32,203 bases of DNA from Crocosphaera sp. (lineage in GTDB: Bacteria > Cyanobacteriota > Cyanobacteriia > Cyanobacteriales > Microcystaceae). Numbering within the stretch: position 1 is the first letter of the stretch; the number at the start of each line of letters is the position of its first letter. Positions 22,966 through 30,416 of this stretch are shown in pieces. Under the pieces are notes generated by a model. That model did not search any database, was not told the DNA's origin, and saw only the letters and a program-made list of their open reading frames with translations. The position numbers and the translations under genes were made by a program. Location of the stretch: contig JASJDD010000024.1 in NCBI GenBank assembly GCA_030065735.1, positions 1 through 32,203 on the forward strand, given 5' to 3'.

Positions 22966-24468
22966 TTAATTTAACCAATCTTCAATTTCTTTTGCTAACC
23001 AAAGGGCTTCTTGTTCCGTTAGTTTATTGCCTAATTGATAAATCATTTTTCTAGTATTAATAGTAACATTATATCTATGGAGTAATTTATGAATAAAAAT
23101 ACCAAGAATGTTATTTTTTGATTCTTGTTCTTCATTATACTCAAATCCTAAGATTTTTTCTTGTATTTTTAATGTTTCTTTATCTAACACTAAACAAGTT
23201 TTTGAACCCGTGATACTAATTATATACAGAAATAATACTAGAAAAATAATCATAAAACTTATACCTCCCATAATTTCCAGAGATGCCATAATAAATGAAG
23301 GATCTTGCAACATAATTCCAGTAACAATCAAAGAAAATGGAATAAAGAATAGTCCAGAAACTGTCATTAGAGGAATAACGTTGCTAAGGTTTAAGTTTTG
23401 ATTAATTAAATGAGTTTCAAGTTTTAATATTTTTTTGATTAATCTCAATTGAGATGATGGAATAACAACTTGTAGAGATTTATCTGTTTTATTTAATTTT
23501 ATTTTTGTTTTCAATTGATTTTTTTGATTCGATTTAACTAGACTATTTTTTTTTCTATTTTTCTGGGCTATTTCTCCTGTTTTCAAAGCTTTTAATGCGT
23601 CTCTTGCTGTTTGATAACGCTGAGATATATAAATTTCAGTTAAGGTTGTTAACCAAGACTTAAAAGCAGGATTAATCTTCCCTTCATCTTCAAACTCAAT
23701 TTGATAATCTTGATTATGTAAATCCGTTGGAGAAATACCTGTTAAAAGATGAATTAATGTTGCTCCCAAGGCATATAAATCAGAGGAAAAAACCGCTTTA
23801 CCCCAAAATTGTTCTAAGGGAGTATAACCACTGGTTCCTACCACAGTAAAACTAATATTAGTCACCGAATTTTGATCTTGAACTGCACCAAAATCAACCA
23901 AGTAGATGTTGTTATCTTCCCCCAAAATTAAATTACTGGGTTTAATATCTCGATGTAATACGGGAGGATTTAATTCATGTAAATAAATTAAAATCTTGAG
24001 AACTTTTATGGCAATTTTACGAATTTCACCCTCAGAAAATCTTTTCCCTTGTTCTAATAAATCCTCTAAGGATTCCCCTGGAATATAATCTTCTACTAAA
24101 CCAAACCAAGAAACGCCATTTCTCACCTTTTCAGATATTTCAAAATAGTTTCGGTAACAGGGAATAAAAGGATGATCTAACCCTTGTAAAACTTTAGCTT
24201 CTCGTTCAAATAGTTTAAATTGTTCCCAAGATAGTTGAGGATTAAATGCTAATAATTTAACTGTTACTTTTTCGTAAACTTTAGGCCGAAATAACTGCTC
24301 AAAGTTGTAAAACCATTTTAACCAAGGTAATTGTTTTTTTGAGTCAGCATATAAATCAATGGGAGAAAATAAATCATCGGCTAACCAAGTTTGATGACCA
24401 ATAGCCGTTTTTCCCAAAGATTTTAGGAGTTGATAACGTTGAAAGAGAATATCTCCAACCTGAAACAT
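22966..24468 (-). CDS. membrane-anchored Hanks-type Ser/Thr protein kinase (upstream paralogue, with insert)
   Basis: A 500-residue paralogue of the following kinase, with the same opening (VGDILFQRYQLLKSLGKTAIGHQTWLADD) and the same C-terminal domain ending EQEALWLAKEIEDWL. Catalytic residues are intact: Lys71 in VTVKLL, HRDIKPSN with Asp174, DFG at 192-194 and SGYTPLEQFWG. It differs by an insert of about 30 residues (about 36-66, Trp/Lys/Phe-rich) between the nucleotide loop and the beta-3 lysine, and by a Lys-rich linker (about 305-350) before two hydrophobic segments at about 368-425. It is first in the two-gene unit, and a good promoter lies 24 bases upstream of its ATG. Substrates and signals are not visible. 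Confidence 0.9.
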   Translation of the reverse strand: MFQVGDILFQRYQLLKSLGKTAIGHQTWLADDLFSPIDLYADSKKQLPWLKWFYNFEQLFRPKVYEKVTVKLLAFNPQLSWEQFKLFEREAKVLQGLDHPFIPCYRNYFEISEKVRNGVSWFGLVEDYIPGESLEDLLEQGKRFSEGEIRKIAIKVLKILIYLHELNPPVLHRDIKPSNLILGEDNNIYLVDFGAVQDQNSVTNISFTVVGTSGYTPLEQFWGKAVFSSDLYALGATLIHLLTGISPTDLHNQDYQIEFEDEGKINPAFKSWLTTLTEIYISQRYQTARDALKALKTGEIAQKNRKKNSLVKSNQKNQLKTKIKLNKTDKSLQVVIPSSQLRLIKKILKLETHLINQNLNLSNVIPLMTVSGLFFIPFSLIVTGIMLQDPSFIMASLEIMGGISFMIIFLVLFLYIISITGSKTCLVLDKETLKIQEKILGFEYNEEQESKNNILGIFIHKLLHRYNVTINTRKMIYQLGNKLTEQEALWLAKEIEDWLN

Positions 24469-24491
24469 GACATTGATAATTATTTGATATG

Positions 24492-24521
24492 ATTATAGTA
24501 GCATGGTGAAAGTAGAATCAA
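24492..24521 (-). promoter_or_regulatory. sigma-70-type promoter of the kinase pair
   Basis: Reading leftward, TTGATT (24521-24516) is followed 18 bases later by a consensus TATAAT (24497-24492). Transcription would start near 24485, giving a leader of under 20 bases before the kinase ATG at 24468. Hexamers and spacing are close to consensus; activity is inferred. Confidence 0.6.
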
Positions 24522-24588
24522 AGTTTACAGAATAGCACGGGCATCGCAAAGCTCCCATCTTTCAAGTGGGAGATGTAGCGCAACACTA

Positions 24589-24633
24589 GGTGCGCTTTCC
24601 AATGGCGAGGGAACCTCGCCTTGGGTTGCACCT
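24589..24633 (+). repeat. 45-bp palindromic repeat, copy 1 (tnpB leader)
   Basis: The sequence folds on itself: GGTGCG pairs with TGCACC (one wobble) and GGCGAGG with CCTCGCC around a GAA loop. It matches 25902-25946, inside the tnpB gene, at 40 of 45 positions, with three of the five differences in the loop. Confidence 0.9.
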
Positions 24634-24667
24634 CTAATTTATTGCCTGTGACTATTCTTAATAAGTG

Positions 24668-24695
24668 TTGCTATGTTTATTAAGTGTGCTATAAT
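24668..24695 (+). promoter_or_regulatory. promoter of the second tnpB, possibly giving a leaderless mRNA
   Basis: TTGCTA (24668-24673), a 16-base spacer and a perfect TATAAT (24690-24695) with an upstream TG form an extended -10 promoter. The expected start of transcription falls at or within a base or two of the ATG at 24702, so the message may have almost no leader. Confidence 0.6.
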
Positions 24696-24701
24696 GGGGA
24701 A

Positions 24702-26009
24702 ATGATAACGATGACCTACGACTATAAACTCAAGCCTAAAAAGTCTCAAGTCCAGATGATTGAGATGTATCTTGAGACGTGCAGAAAAGTTTATAATTAC
24801 GCACTTCGAGAGAGAAAAGATTGGGTTAATAGCAGAAAATCGCCTATCAATGCTTGTTCAATTCATTCTGAGTATATAATCAATCCAGATACCCCTAGAC
24901 CTACCTATAACTCTCAGTGTAAGACTTTAACAGAAGCGAAAAAGACCTATCCTGAATTAAAAAAACCTCATTCTCAAGTCCTACAACAGACATTGAGAAT
25001 TTTAGAGGCTGCATTCGTAAATATGTGGCAAAGAGGCTTCGGTTTTCCACGCTTTAAAAAAAAGATGCGGAGTTTTCTTTACCCATCAGTTAAACAAGAA
25101 TGGGTAGGAAATGGATGGGTTTTTCTTCCTAAAATTGGGAAAGTTAATATGAGGATGTCTCGCCCTATTCCTGATGGGTTTCTCTTAAAACAAATCAGAG
25201 TAGTTAAAAGAGCGTCAGGGTATTTTGTCCAGTTAATTTATCAGTTAGCTGTCAATGTTCCTGAGACTCCCATACAAGGATATCCATTAGGGGTAGATAT
25301 CGGACTTGATTCTTATCTAGCTACTAGCGAGGGAGAATTAGTCAAAAGACCTCGGTTTTTTAAGCAACTTCATGGCCAGTTGAAATCACTGCAAAGAAGG
25401 TTAAGAAACAAGAAAAAGGGGTCTAATAATTGGCAGAAACTTCAAACTAAAATAGCTAGAATCTATCAAAAAATCCACGACACTAGAAAAGATTGGCATT
25501 TTAAATTAGCTCATCATTTATGTGACCAAGCTGGTATGATATTTGTTGAAGATATTAACTTCAAAGCTTGGGCTAAAGGAATGTTTGGCCAACATACTTT
25601 AGATGCCGGTTTTGCTCAGTTTTTTAACATCTTGGCTTATATTTGCTGGAAGAGAGATGTCTATTTTCTTAAAGTAGATAAAGATTATACCAGTCAAATT
25701 TGCCCTAATTGTAATACTCAAACAGGCAAAAAGAATCTATCTGATAGAGTTCATAATTGTCCTCATTGTGGGTATCAAACAAATCGTGATGTGGCAGCCA
25801 GTCAGGTGATTAGAAATCGAGGTCTGATCCACCTGGAATCTCATTCCAGGTGGAAAGCAGACCTCAAAGGATTAGTAGCGGTCGGACAGCCCGTGAATCA
25901 AGGTGCGCTTTCCAATGGCGAGGTTTCCTCGCCTTGGATCGCACCTCAAAATGCTTTCGGAGACGTTCTATCGGGGTCAATTTCTGATTGGCTAGATAAG
26001 TGTCTATGA
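24702..26009 (+). CDS. tnpB: TnpB-type RNA-guided nuclease (intact, C-terminus built from palindromic DNA)
   Basis: A TnpB of 435 residues, unrelated in detail to the other tnpB here. N-terminal helix-turn-helix-like part (YKLKPKKSQVQMIEMYLETC); RuvC Asp199 in LGVDIGLDSY; Glu283 in IFVEDINFKAW; zinc ribbon CPNC (Cys334, Cys337) and CPHC (Cys353, Cys356); final Asp363 in TNRDVAASQVI. All catalytic residues are kept. After about residue 373 the sequence leaves the family and is encoded by two large palindromes (25821-25863 and 25902-25946). Starts: ATG at 24702 (used) or 24711; an upstream in-frame GTG at 24684 lies before the promoter's start site and is unlikely. RNA-guided cutting at sites with the element's target motif is family knowledge. 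Confidence 0.92.
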   Translation: MITMTYDYKLKPKKSQVQMIEMYLETCRKVYNYALRERKDWVNSRKSPINACSIHSEYIINPDTPRPTYNSQCKTLTEAKKTYPELKKPHSQVLQQTLRILEAAFVNMWQRGFGFPRFKKKMRSFLYPSVKQEWVGNGWVFLPKIGKVNMRMSRPIPDGFLLKQIRVVKRASGYFVQLIYQLAVNVPETPIQGYPLGVDIGLDSYLATSEGELVKRPRFFKQLHGQLKSLQRRLRNKKKGSNNWQKLQTKIARIYQKIHDTRKDWHFKLAHHLCDQAGMIFVEDINFKAWAKGMFGQHTLDAGFAQFFNILAYICWKRDVYFLKVDKDYTSQICPNCNTQTGKKNLSDRVHNCPHCGYQTNRDVAASQVIRNRGLIHLESHSRWKADLKGLVAVGQPVNQGALSNGEVSSPWIAPQNAFGDVLSGSISDWLDKCL

Positions 26010-26056
26010 GGAAAGAATCTCCTGATTTTAGCGTAGCGGAATCAGGAGAGTGTCAA
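25821..26056 (+). ncRNA. predicted omega-RNA scaffold overlapping the tnpB 3' end
   Basis: Three strong hairpins lie in a row: GGTCTG-CCACCTGGAA/TTCCAGGTGG-CAGACC (25821-25863), the 45-bp palindrome (25902-25946) and the right-end hairpin CTCCTGATT/AATCAGGAG (26019-26027 with 26040-26048), then AGTGTCAA to 26056. Guide RNAs of TnpB elements are known to overlap the tnpB 3' end and continue into the flank; by that model the guide starts at 26057. The 5' boundary is a guess. Confidence 0.45.
25902..25946 (+). repeat. 45-bp palindromic repeat, copy 2 (inside tnpB)
   Basis: A perfect version of the leader palindrome: GGTGCG/CGCACC and GGCGAGG/CCTCGCC around TTT. It is translated as part of the TnpB tail (GALSNGEVSSPWIAP), so the repeat inserted, or evolved, without breaking the frame. 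Confidence 0.9.
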
Positions 26057-26290
26057 ATCGAGTTAGAGTGAATGCTTGGCCGAAATCGGCATAATATTGA
26101 GTAAAGGCAACTGCTACGAAGCAGAAACCTAAATCGTGAGGTTTGGGAATCACTGCCGTAAAAACGAAAAAAGCCTCAATTAAGAGGCTTTACTCTATGA
26201 TTTTTTCAGTACATTCCCTTATCATAGATATTAACTAATTGGCCTTCTCCCGTTTACAAAACGGGAGATTTATAACCCATCCCCATGGGG
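26057..26290. repeat. hairpin-rich IS605-type debris downstream of the second tnpB
   Basis: No protein is visible. It contains CTGCT/AGCAG (about 26113-26127), AACCT/AGGTT (about 26128-26145) followed by TTTGGGAATCAC, which looks like another element end, a perfect 10-bp stem TCTCCCGTTT/AAACGGGAGA (26246-26255 with 26259-26268), and the palindrome CCCCATGGGG (26281-26290). The stem followed by GGGAGAT resembles the left-end hairpin of the adjacent element, so parts of one or two more IS605-type elements may be here. The terminator at 26161-26191 interrupts it. Confidence 0.4.
26161..26191 (-). terminator. Rho-independent terminator (leftward)
   Basis: AAAGCCTC (26170-26177) and GAGGCTTT (26184-26191) form an 8-bp stem with a 6-base loop. 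Reading leftward it is followed by TTTTTTCGTTTT, a good T-run; rightward the run is only three Ts. It would end transcripts of the small gene at 26324-26743, about 130 bases beyond its stop. Confidence 0.7.
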
Positions 26291-26323
26291 ATAGTTATTT
26301 TATTGAATAAGGGAAATGAAGAA

Positions 26324-26743
26324 TTAGGATTTGTCGAGTTTAGAGGTACTGCGGAAGCCTTCAACGGATCTCATCGAAACGACAAATTCAGGAAGAAGGT
26401 TAAGGTAAACGTCGCTAGTCTCAGTGCCAGTAGCACCGTCAATACGTTCTCGAACAGTCCACCAATAGGATTTTTGTGAGGAACTAGCTCCAGGTGCAAG
26501 GTCACCAAAAGAAAGAAGTACTTCACCACTATCAATAACCGTGCCACCAGAATTACAAAGCTCAGCATCAAACAGGATAGAAGTGTCATCAAGATCCACA
26601 TAAATCTTGACATCTTTTAAAGGAACATTTCCACCATTAGTTACTTTAACCTTAGAAACAATGTAAGTTCCGTTAGAACCAACAACAGTATGAGACCAAA
26701 AACTTTGTTCAATTCTCAGGTTAACGTTAAAAATTGCTATCAT
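26324..26743 (-). CDS. small beta-sandwich (CARDB/DUF11-like) hypothetical protein
   Basis: A 139-residue protein without signal peptide or membrane helix. The pattern GTYIVSKVKVTNGGNVPLKD, then VKIYVDLDDTSILFDAELCN and LLSFGDLAPGASSSQ resembles the immunoglobulin-like beta-sandwich of CARDB/DUF11 repeats (a conserved TNxGNxPLxDVxI core and a LAPGxSxS loop), which are usually part of larger surface proteins; here one stands alone. The final 20 residues are polar and basic. There is no Shine-Dalgarno sequence before the ATG. It sits between mobile-element debris and sigE; transcription probably ends at the leftward hairpin at 26161-26191. Function unknown. Confidence 0.65.
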   Translation of the reverse strand: MIAIFNVNLRIEQSFWSHTVVGSNGTYIVSKVKVTNGGNVPLKDVKIYVDLDDTSILFDAELCNSGGTVIDSGEVLLSFGDLAPGASSSQKSYWWTVRERIDGATGTETSDVYLNLLPEFVVSMRSVEGFRSTSKLDKS

Positions 26744-26900
26744 TCATTTTTTAAAAATAAGTTTAAAAAAGTTTAAAATTTGGTTAAAAAAATATAGATA
26801 ATTAAAATAAGTAATCGGACATAGATAAAGTCCTCAAGAAAAATGAGCAAAAATATGTTATTCTAAATTTAGAAAAAATGACAATTAAATGCGATAAATT

Positions 26901-26948
26901 AAAAAAATAGGTATGAGGGGTGAGTTTTCCTGTCTCACCTCATACCTA
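26901..26948 (-). terminator. Rho-independent terminator of sigE
   Basis: Reading leftward from 26948, TAGGTATGAGG-TGAG pairs with CTCA-CCTCATACCTA (11 + 4 bp, two bulged bases, 9-base loop), directly followed by TTTTTTTAATTT. It begins 12 bases past the sigE stop. Stem, spacing and T-run are all convincing. Confidence 0.88.
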
Positions 26949-26959
26949 AATCATTGCTT

Positions 26960-28081
26960 TCAATGAAGCCATCCTTTTAGACGACGGGCCACTTGAGGTC
27001 GACGTAACTTGCGCATCGCTTTACTTTGAATCTGACGAACTCTTTCACGGGAAAGGTTAAAAATGCCTCCTACTTCTTCTAAGGTATGAGGTTGAGAGGT
27101 ACATAACCCATAGCGTAAAGAAATGACATCCTTTTCTCTTTGGGTTAAAACATCACTTAACACCGCAGAAACTTCATAGCGCAACATTCCTTCGTTCATC
27201 AATTCTTCAGGGAGTTGTAAGTCTTGATCTTCCAGCAAATCAACTAACTCGGTGTCTTCTCCCTTCCCAACCCGATGATTTAAAGACAAGGACTGTCTCC
27301 GTAGTTGCAATAACTGACGCAGTTGAGAAGGCGTTACTTCTAATTCGTCAGCTAGTTCCTTTTCATTGGGATTGCGCTGTAATTTTTGTTTTAGAACCCG
27401 TTGAGCTTTTTTGAGTTTGTTTAATTTTTCCACAACGTGGATAGGTAAACGAATGGTTCTCGCATCATTGGCAATGGTACGAGTAATGGCTTGACGAATC
27501 CACCAATAAGCATAGGTTGAGAATTTATAGCCCTTATTGGGATCAAATTTTTCGGATGCGCGATTGAGGCCAATCGCCCCTTCTTGAATTAAATCCAGGA
27601 AAGGAACACCACGATTAAGATAACGTTTCGCAATGGATACGACTAAGCGTAAATTAGAACGAATCATTTTCCGTTTCGCTGTCCGTCCCCGATGCAAACG
27701 ATGTTCAAATTGTTTTTGATTGTTAAAGGCCATGGCTTTGGCCCATTCTGCTTTGGTAAGAGGACGTTGTAATTTTTCTTGTAGCTGTTGTCTGGTTTCT
27801 TCTGCTTCGACTAAAAATTGAACATGATGGGCTAATTGGACCTCCTCTTCTGCGTTTAAAAGGGGATAGCGAGACATTTCTTTAAAAAATGCCCCAACCG
27901 TATCATCAGAAACCGTTTTACGATATCCCTCTGGATATTGATTACCTAGATCATCAGACAAAGAGGAAAGCTCTACTTCAACAGATTGCAATTCGTTTTC
28001 TGTTTGTTCAAGGTCCACTGCTTCAAGAGAGGGATTAAATTCATTAGTTGATTCCGTTTGCATCATTTGTGTCGTGTTCAT
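26960..28081 (-). CDS. sigE: group 2 RNA polymerase sigma-70 factor, SigE type
   Basis: A group 2 sigma factor of 373 residues. The acidic N-terminus (1-50) precedes region 1.2 with TVSDDTVGAFFKEMSRYPLL (about 56-75), the SigE hallmark in place of the usual DLVRxYLxEIGR. Region 2 (SNLRLVVSIAKRYLNRGVPF to YAYWWIRQAITRTIANDAR) lies at about 142-208, region 3 at about 210-285, and region 4.2 with LSRERVRQIQSKAMRKLRRP at about 343-362. In Synechocystis, SigE activates sugar catabolism and glycogen breakdown and is induced under nitrogen limitation by NtcA (family knowledge); I looked upstream for GTA-N8-TAC and found none. A strong terminator ends the gene, which is transcribed alone. Confidence 0.85.
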   Translation of the reverse strand: MNTTQMMQTESTNEFNPSLEAVDLEQTENELQSVEVELSSLSDDLGNQYPEGYRKTVSDDTVGAFFKEMSRYPLLNAEEEVQLAHHVQFLVEAEETRQQLQEKLQRPLTKAEWAKAMAFNNQKQFEHRLHRGRTAKRKMIRSNLRLVVSIAKRYLNRGVPFLDLIQEGAIGLNRASEKFDPNKGYKFSTYAYWWIRQAITRTIANDARTIRLPIHVVEKLNKLKKAQRVLKQKLQRNPNEKELADELEVTPSQLRQLLQLRRQSLSLNHRVGKGEDTELVDLLEDQDLQLPEELMNEGMLRYEVSAVLSDVLTQREKDVISLRYGLCTSQPHTLEEVGGIFNLSRERVRQIQSKAMRKLRRPQVARRLKGWLH

Positions 28082-28882
28082 AAGCTGATAATTCCGAGGA
28101 GTAAAACCGGTTTAATAAGTTCGGGAACAATAGGAGAGGAGACGAGGTCAGCTATGTCAGAAATCAGGGATGATTTGGTGTCAGTTGAACTTAAAAATTT
28201 TTAAGATTATCTTAATAATTTTTCAAGGTCTTTATAGGATACCAATCAATAACCAAACAACGGAAAAAAGCTCAATAAAGGGCAAAACTTAACCTTGGTA
28301 TTTAATTAGCGCGACTATCGCCTCCAGCCTTAACCAATCAGGGTTTGAGAAGACTGGCTGTTTATCAGGCTACCAGAATTTTTGGGATGTTTTGTCTATC
28401 TAATTACAAAAAAACCAATTGATAAATCAAAAAAGGAGTTTCTGAGGCTAAACTATAGAATATTTTTAACATTTGATTGTCTCCTTCACACTAGGAATGA
28501 TTTTTTCTCTTGCTATTCACTAACTTATCTGATTTAGGGGGAATTTTTCATCCTTTTTAAGATAAAGTTTTGTTAAGAAATAATTTCAGATAACTTAATA
28601 AAGAAAATCAAAAAAAAACAACCGTTGCATATGCTTATACTGTAACCTATTTCAACACAATTTGTGTAGGGAATCGTCATGATTCTTGATTCTCAACATC
28701 AACATAGGGCCTAAATAAACACCTTATCCCTTATAGTTTTTTTATACTATAGCTAATATTTGTTATGATAGTAAGCTGTTTTAGGTTAACTCACTAACTA
28801 ATTCGTTCAAGAGTAACCTAACCCTGTAGCTGGCCACTTTCATTCTTACTAATTTAATGGAAGCACCATTAAACTTAAAATT
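28082..28882. promoter_or_regulatory. 800-bp AT-rich divergent gap between sigE and the glycoside hydrolase
   Basis: No coding frame longer than a few tens of codons is visible; one ATG at 28679 starts an 11-residue peptide without obvious meaning. For sigE, a weak promoter may be TTGAAA (28226-28221, leftward) with an A-rich -10. For the hydrolase, TATGAT at 28764-28769 could be a -10 box, about 115 bases before the start codon, without a clear -35. The size suggests regulation of one or both genes or a small RNA, but I see no known riboswitch, NtcA site or strong terminator. Confidence 0.3.
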
Positions 28883-30169
28883 ATGAAACAAAACTTGTTT
28901 GATAAAAGTGCTAATGCACTGGTTAGATTGAGTCGTCGTTGGGGTCGTCAAAGTTGGCTCATTTTTCTTGTTTTCTTTGGCATCTATTTAGCATTAATTC
29001 CCTTTACTCTTCCTTTTTCTGCACAGTCTCGTAATCAACCAGCAGAAATCAGAGGAGTCTGGTTAACCAATATTGATAGTGAAGTTTTATTTGATTCTAA
29101 AACTCTAACCGAAGGCATCAATACGCTTGCTCAACTCAACTTTAATACCTTATATCCTACGGTTTGGAATTGGGGTTATACCTTATATCCTTCTGCAATT
29201 GCTCAATCAGTCGTCGGTAAAAAGTTAGACCCGACAGAAGGTTTGCAAGGTCGAGATATTCTTAAAGAAATTGTTGACCAAGGTCATGATCAAGGAATGT
29301 CTGTAATTCCTTGGTTTGAATTTGGATTTATGGCACCGGCTGACTCGGAATTAGCGAAACGTCATCAAGACTGGTTAACTAAACGACAAGATAATAGTAC
29401 CGTTTGGTTAGAAGGAAATATTCATGAAAGAGTCTGGTTAAGTCCTTTTAATCCTGAAGTTCAAAAATTTTTAACTGATTTATTGGTTGAAATTGTTACT
29501 AATTACAACATTGATGGCATTCAAGTCGATGATCATTTCGGTATTCCCTTTGACTTTGGTTACGATGATTTTACCATTCAACTCTATCAACAAGAACATA
29601 ACGGAAAAATGCCTCCAAAAACCCCTAGTTATCTAAAAATGGGACGTAATAATTGTATAGCAAATAATGCGGCTTGGACAGAATGGACAGAATGGAGAGC
29701 AACAAAAATTACTGAATATATGGGAGAAGTTTTTGCAGCAGTTAAAGCCGTTAAACCTAACATTATTGTTTCTGTTTCTCCTAATCCTCAAACCTTCTCA
29801 AAAAATTGCTTTCTCTTAGATTGGCAAAGTTGGGAAAGAAAGGGATTGATAGAAGAATTGGTCTTACAAGTCTATCGCTCTAAGATGGTGGATTTTCAAC
29901 GAGAAATTAATCAACCTGAAGTCAAACAAGCTAAAGCACATATTCCTTTTGCTGTCGGGGTTTTGTCGGGTTTAAAAGGTCGACCTGTTCCTATGCAACG
30001 CATCAATGACCAAGTAAGAGAAACCCGTAATCAAAGGTTTGCTGGTGTTTCTTTCTTTTTCTATGAAAGTCTCTGGAACTTTGGACCGAAATCACCTAAA
30101 GAACGTCAATTTAGATTTAAGCAAATGTTTCCAACCACTGTTAGTCGTCCTTTGATGAATCCCCAGTAA
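28883..30169 (+). CDS. GHL10/DUF187-type family 10 glycoside hydrolase-like protein
   Basis: An exported or membrane-anchored hydrolase-like protein of 428 residues. A hydrophobic signal segment is at about 24-44, ending SAQS. The GHL10 (TIM-barrel) domain starts with EIRGVWLTNIDSEVLF and contains LNFNTLYPTVWNWG, GHDQGMSVIPWFEFGF, the long WLSPFNPEVQKFL loop and NIDGIQVDDHFGIP, whose Asp residues (211, 216, 217) are likely in the active site, and it closes with VSFFFYESLW. In bacteria such proteins are thought to cleave envelope or extracellular polysaccharide (e.g. peptidoglycan-like glycans); the substrate is not proven. It stands alone behind an 800-bp gap with sigE divergent. Family call firm, activity inferred. 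Confidence 0.87.
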   Translation: MKQNLFDKSANALVRLSRRWGRQSWLIFLVFFGIYLALIPFTLPFSAQSRNQPAEIRGVWLTNIDSEVLFDSKTLTEGINTLAQLNFNTLYPTVWNWGYTLYPSAIAQSVVGKKLDPTEGLQGRDILKEIVDQGHDQGMSVIPWFEFGFMAPADSELAKRHQDWLTKRQDNSTVWLEGNIHERVWLSPFNPEVQKFLTDLLVEIVTNYNIDGIQVDDHFGIPFDFGYDDFTIQLYQQEHNGKMPPKTPSYLKMGRNNCIANNAAWTEWTEWRATKITEYMGEVFAAVKAVKPNIIVSVSPNPQTFSKNCFLLDWQSWERKGLIEELVLQVYRSKMVDFQREINQPEVKQAKAHIPFAVGVLSGLKGRPVPMQRINDQVRETRNQRFAGVSFFFYESLWNFGPKSPKERQFRFKQMFPTTVSRPLMNPQ

Positions 30170-30178
30170 ACTCTTAAT

Positions 30179-30416
30179 ACTGAACTTACCCATAGAAAAA
30201 TCGCTGAAAGCCTTACCCAGAGGTAGTTATAGCAATTTTTTAACGACCCGTTACTGGGTACAATTCACTCTGAAGCTTAACTGGAGCGTGTTTTGAGCGA
30301 TCGCAGCCATAGAGCAACCCCTTACATGGACACAGAACCTAAGTACTACTTGCTTTATTCCCTTTAAAATAAGGCTTTCAGCGATTTTAAGATCAAACGT
30401 ACGGGGGAAGTTCAGT
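30179..30416. mobile_element. 238-bp MITE-like element with long terminal inverted repeats
   Basis: Outer ends ACTGAACTT (30179-30187) and AAGTTCAGT (30408-30416) are perfect inverted repeats. Inside them AAAATCGCTGAAAGCCTTA (30197-30215) and its exact complement (30370-30388) form a further 19-bp pair. Spacers between outer and inner repeats differ (9 and 19 bases). The core has a nested pair ACCCAG/CTGGGT and one HIP1-type GCGATCGC, but no protein frame. This is the form of a non-autonomous derivative of a DNA transposon; the family is unknown to me and a target duplication is not clear. It lies just after the glycoside hydrolase stop. Confidence 0.75.

Larger units (their letters stand above)
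24552..26056 (+). mobile_element. tnpB-only IS200/IS605-family element (second, unrelated copy)
   Basis: It runs from a hairpin CTCCCA/TGGGAG (24552-24557 with 24567-24572) through a palindromic leader, a promoter and tnpB, to a right-end hairpin closed by GTGTCAA at 26056. No tnpA lies inside, so mobility needs a transposase from elsewhere. The left limit is a guess; the right limit follows the TCAA terminal rule of IS608-like elements. It lies between the kinase pair and a small beta-rich protein gene without visibly breaking either. Confidence 0.65.

Noticed and set aside
21663-24468. Defence or toxin-antitoxin role for the tandem kinases beside a tnpB
   Set aside because: No effector, toxin or typical defence partner is adjacent; the tnpB belongs to its own mobile element.
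24684-24701. GTG start giving a longer second TnpB
   Set aside because: The codons overlap the -10 box of the likely promoter, so they would not be in the transcript.
26285-26479. Open frame on the + strand over the small beta-sandwich gene
   Set aside because: It is antisense to a more protein-like frame, has no ribosome site and resembles no family.
28082-28882. NtcA-binding site upstream of sigE
   Set aside because: I searched for GTA-N8-TAC on this stretch and found only partial matches such as GTA-N8-TTA; none is convincing.
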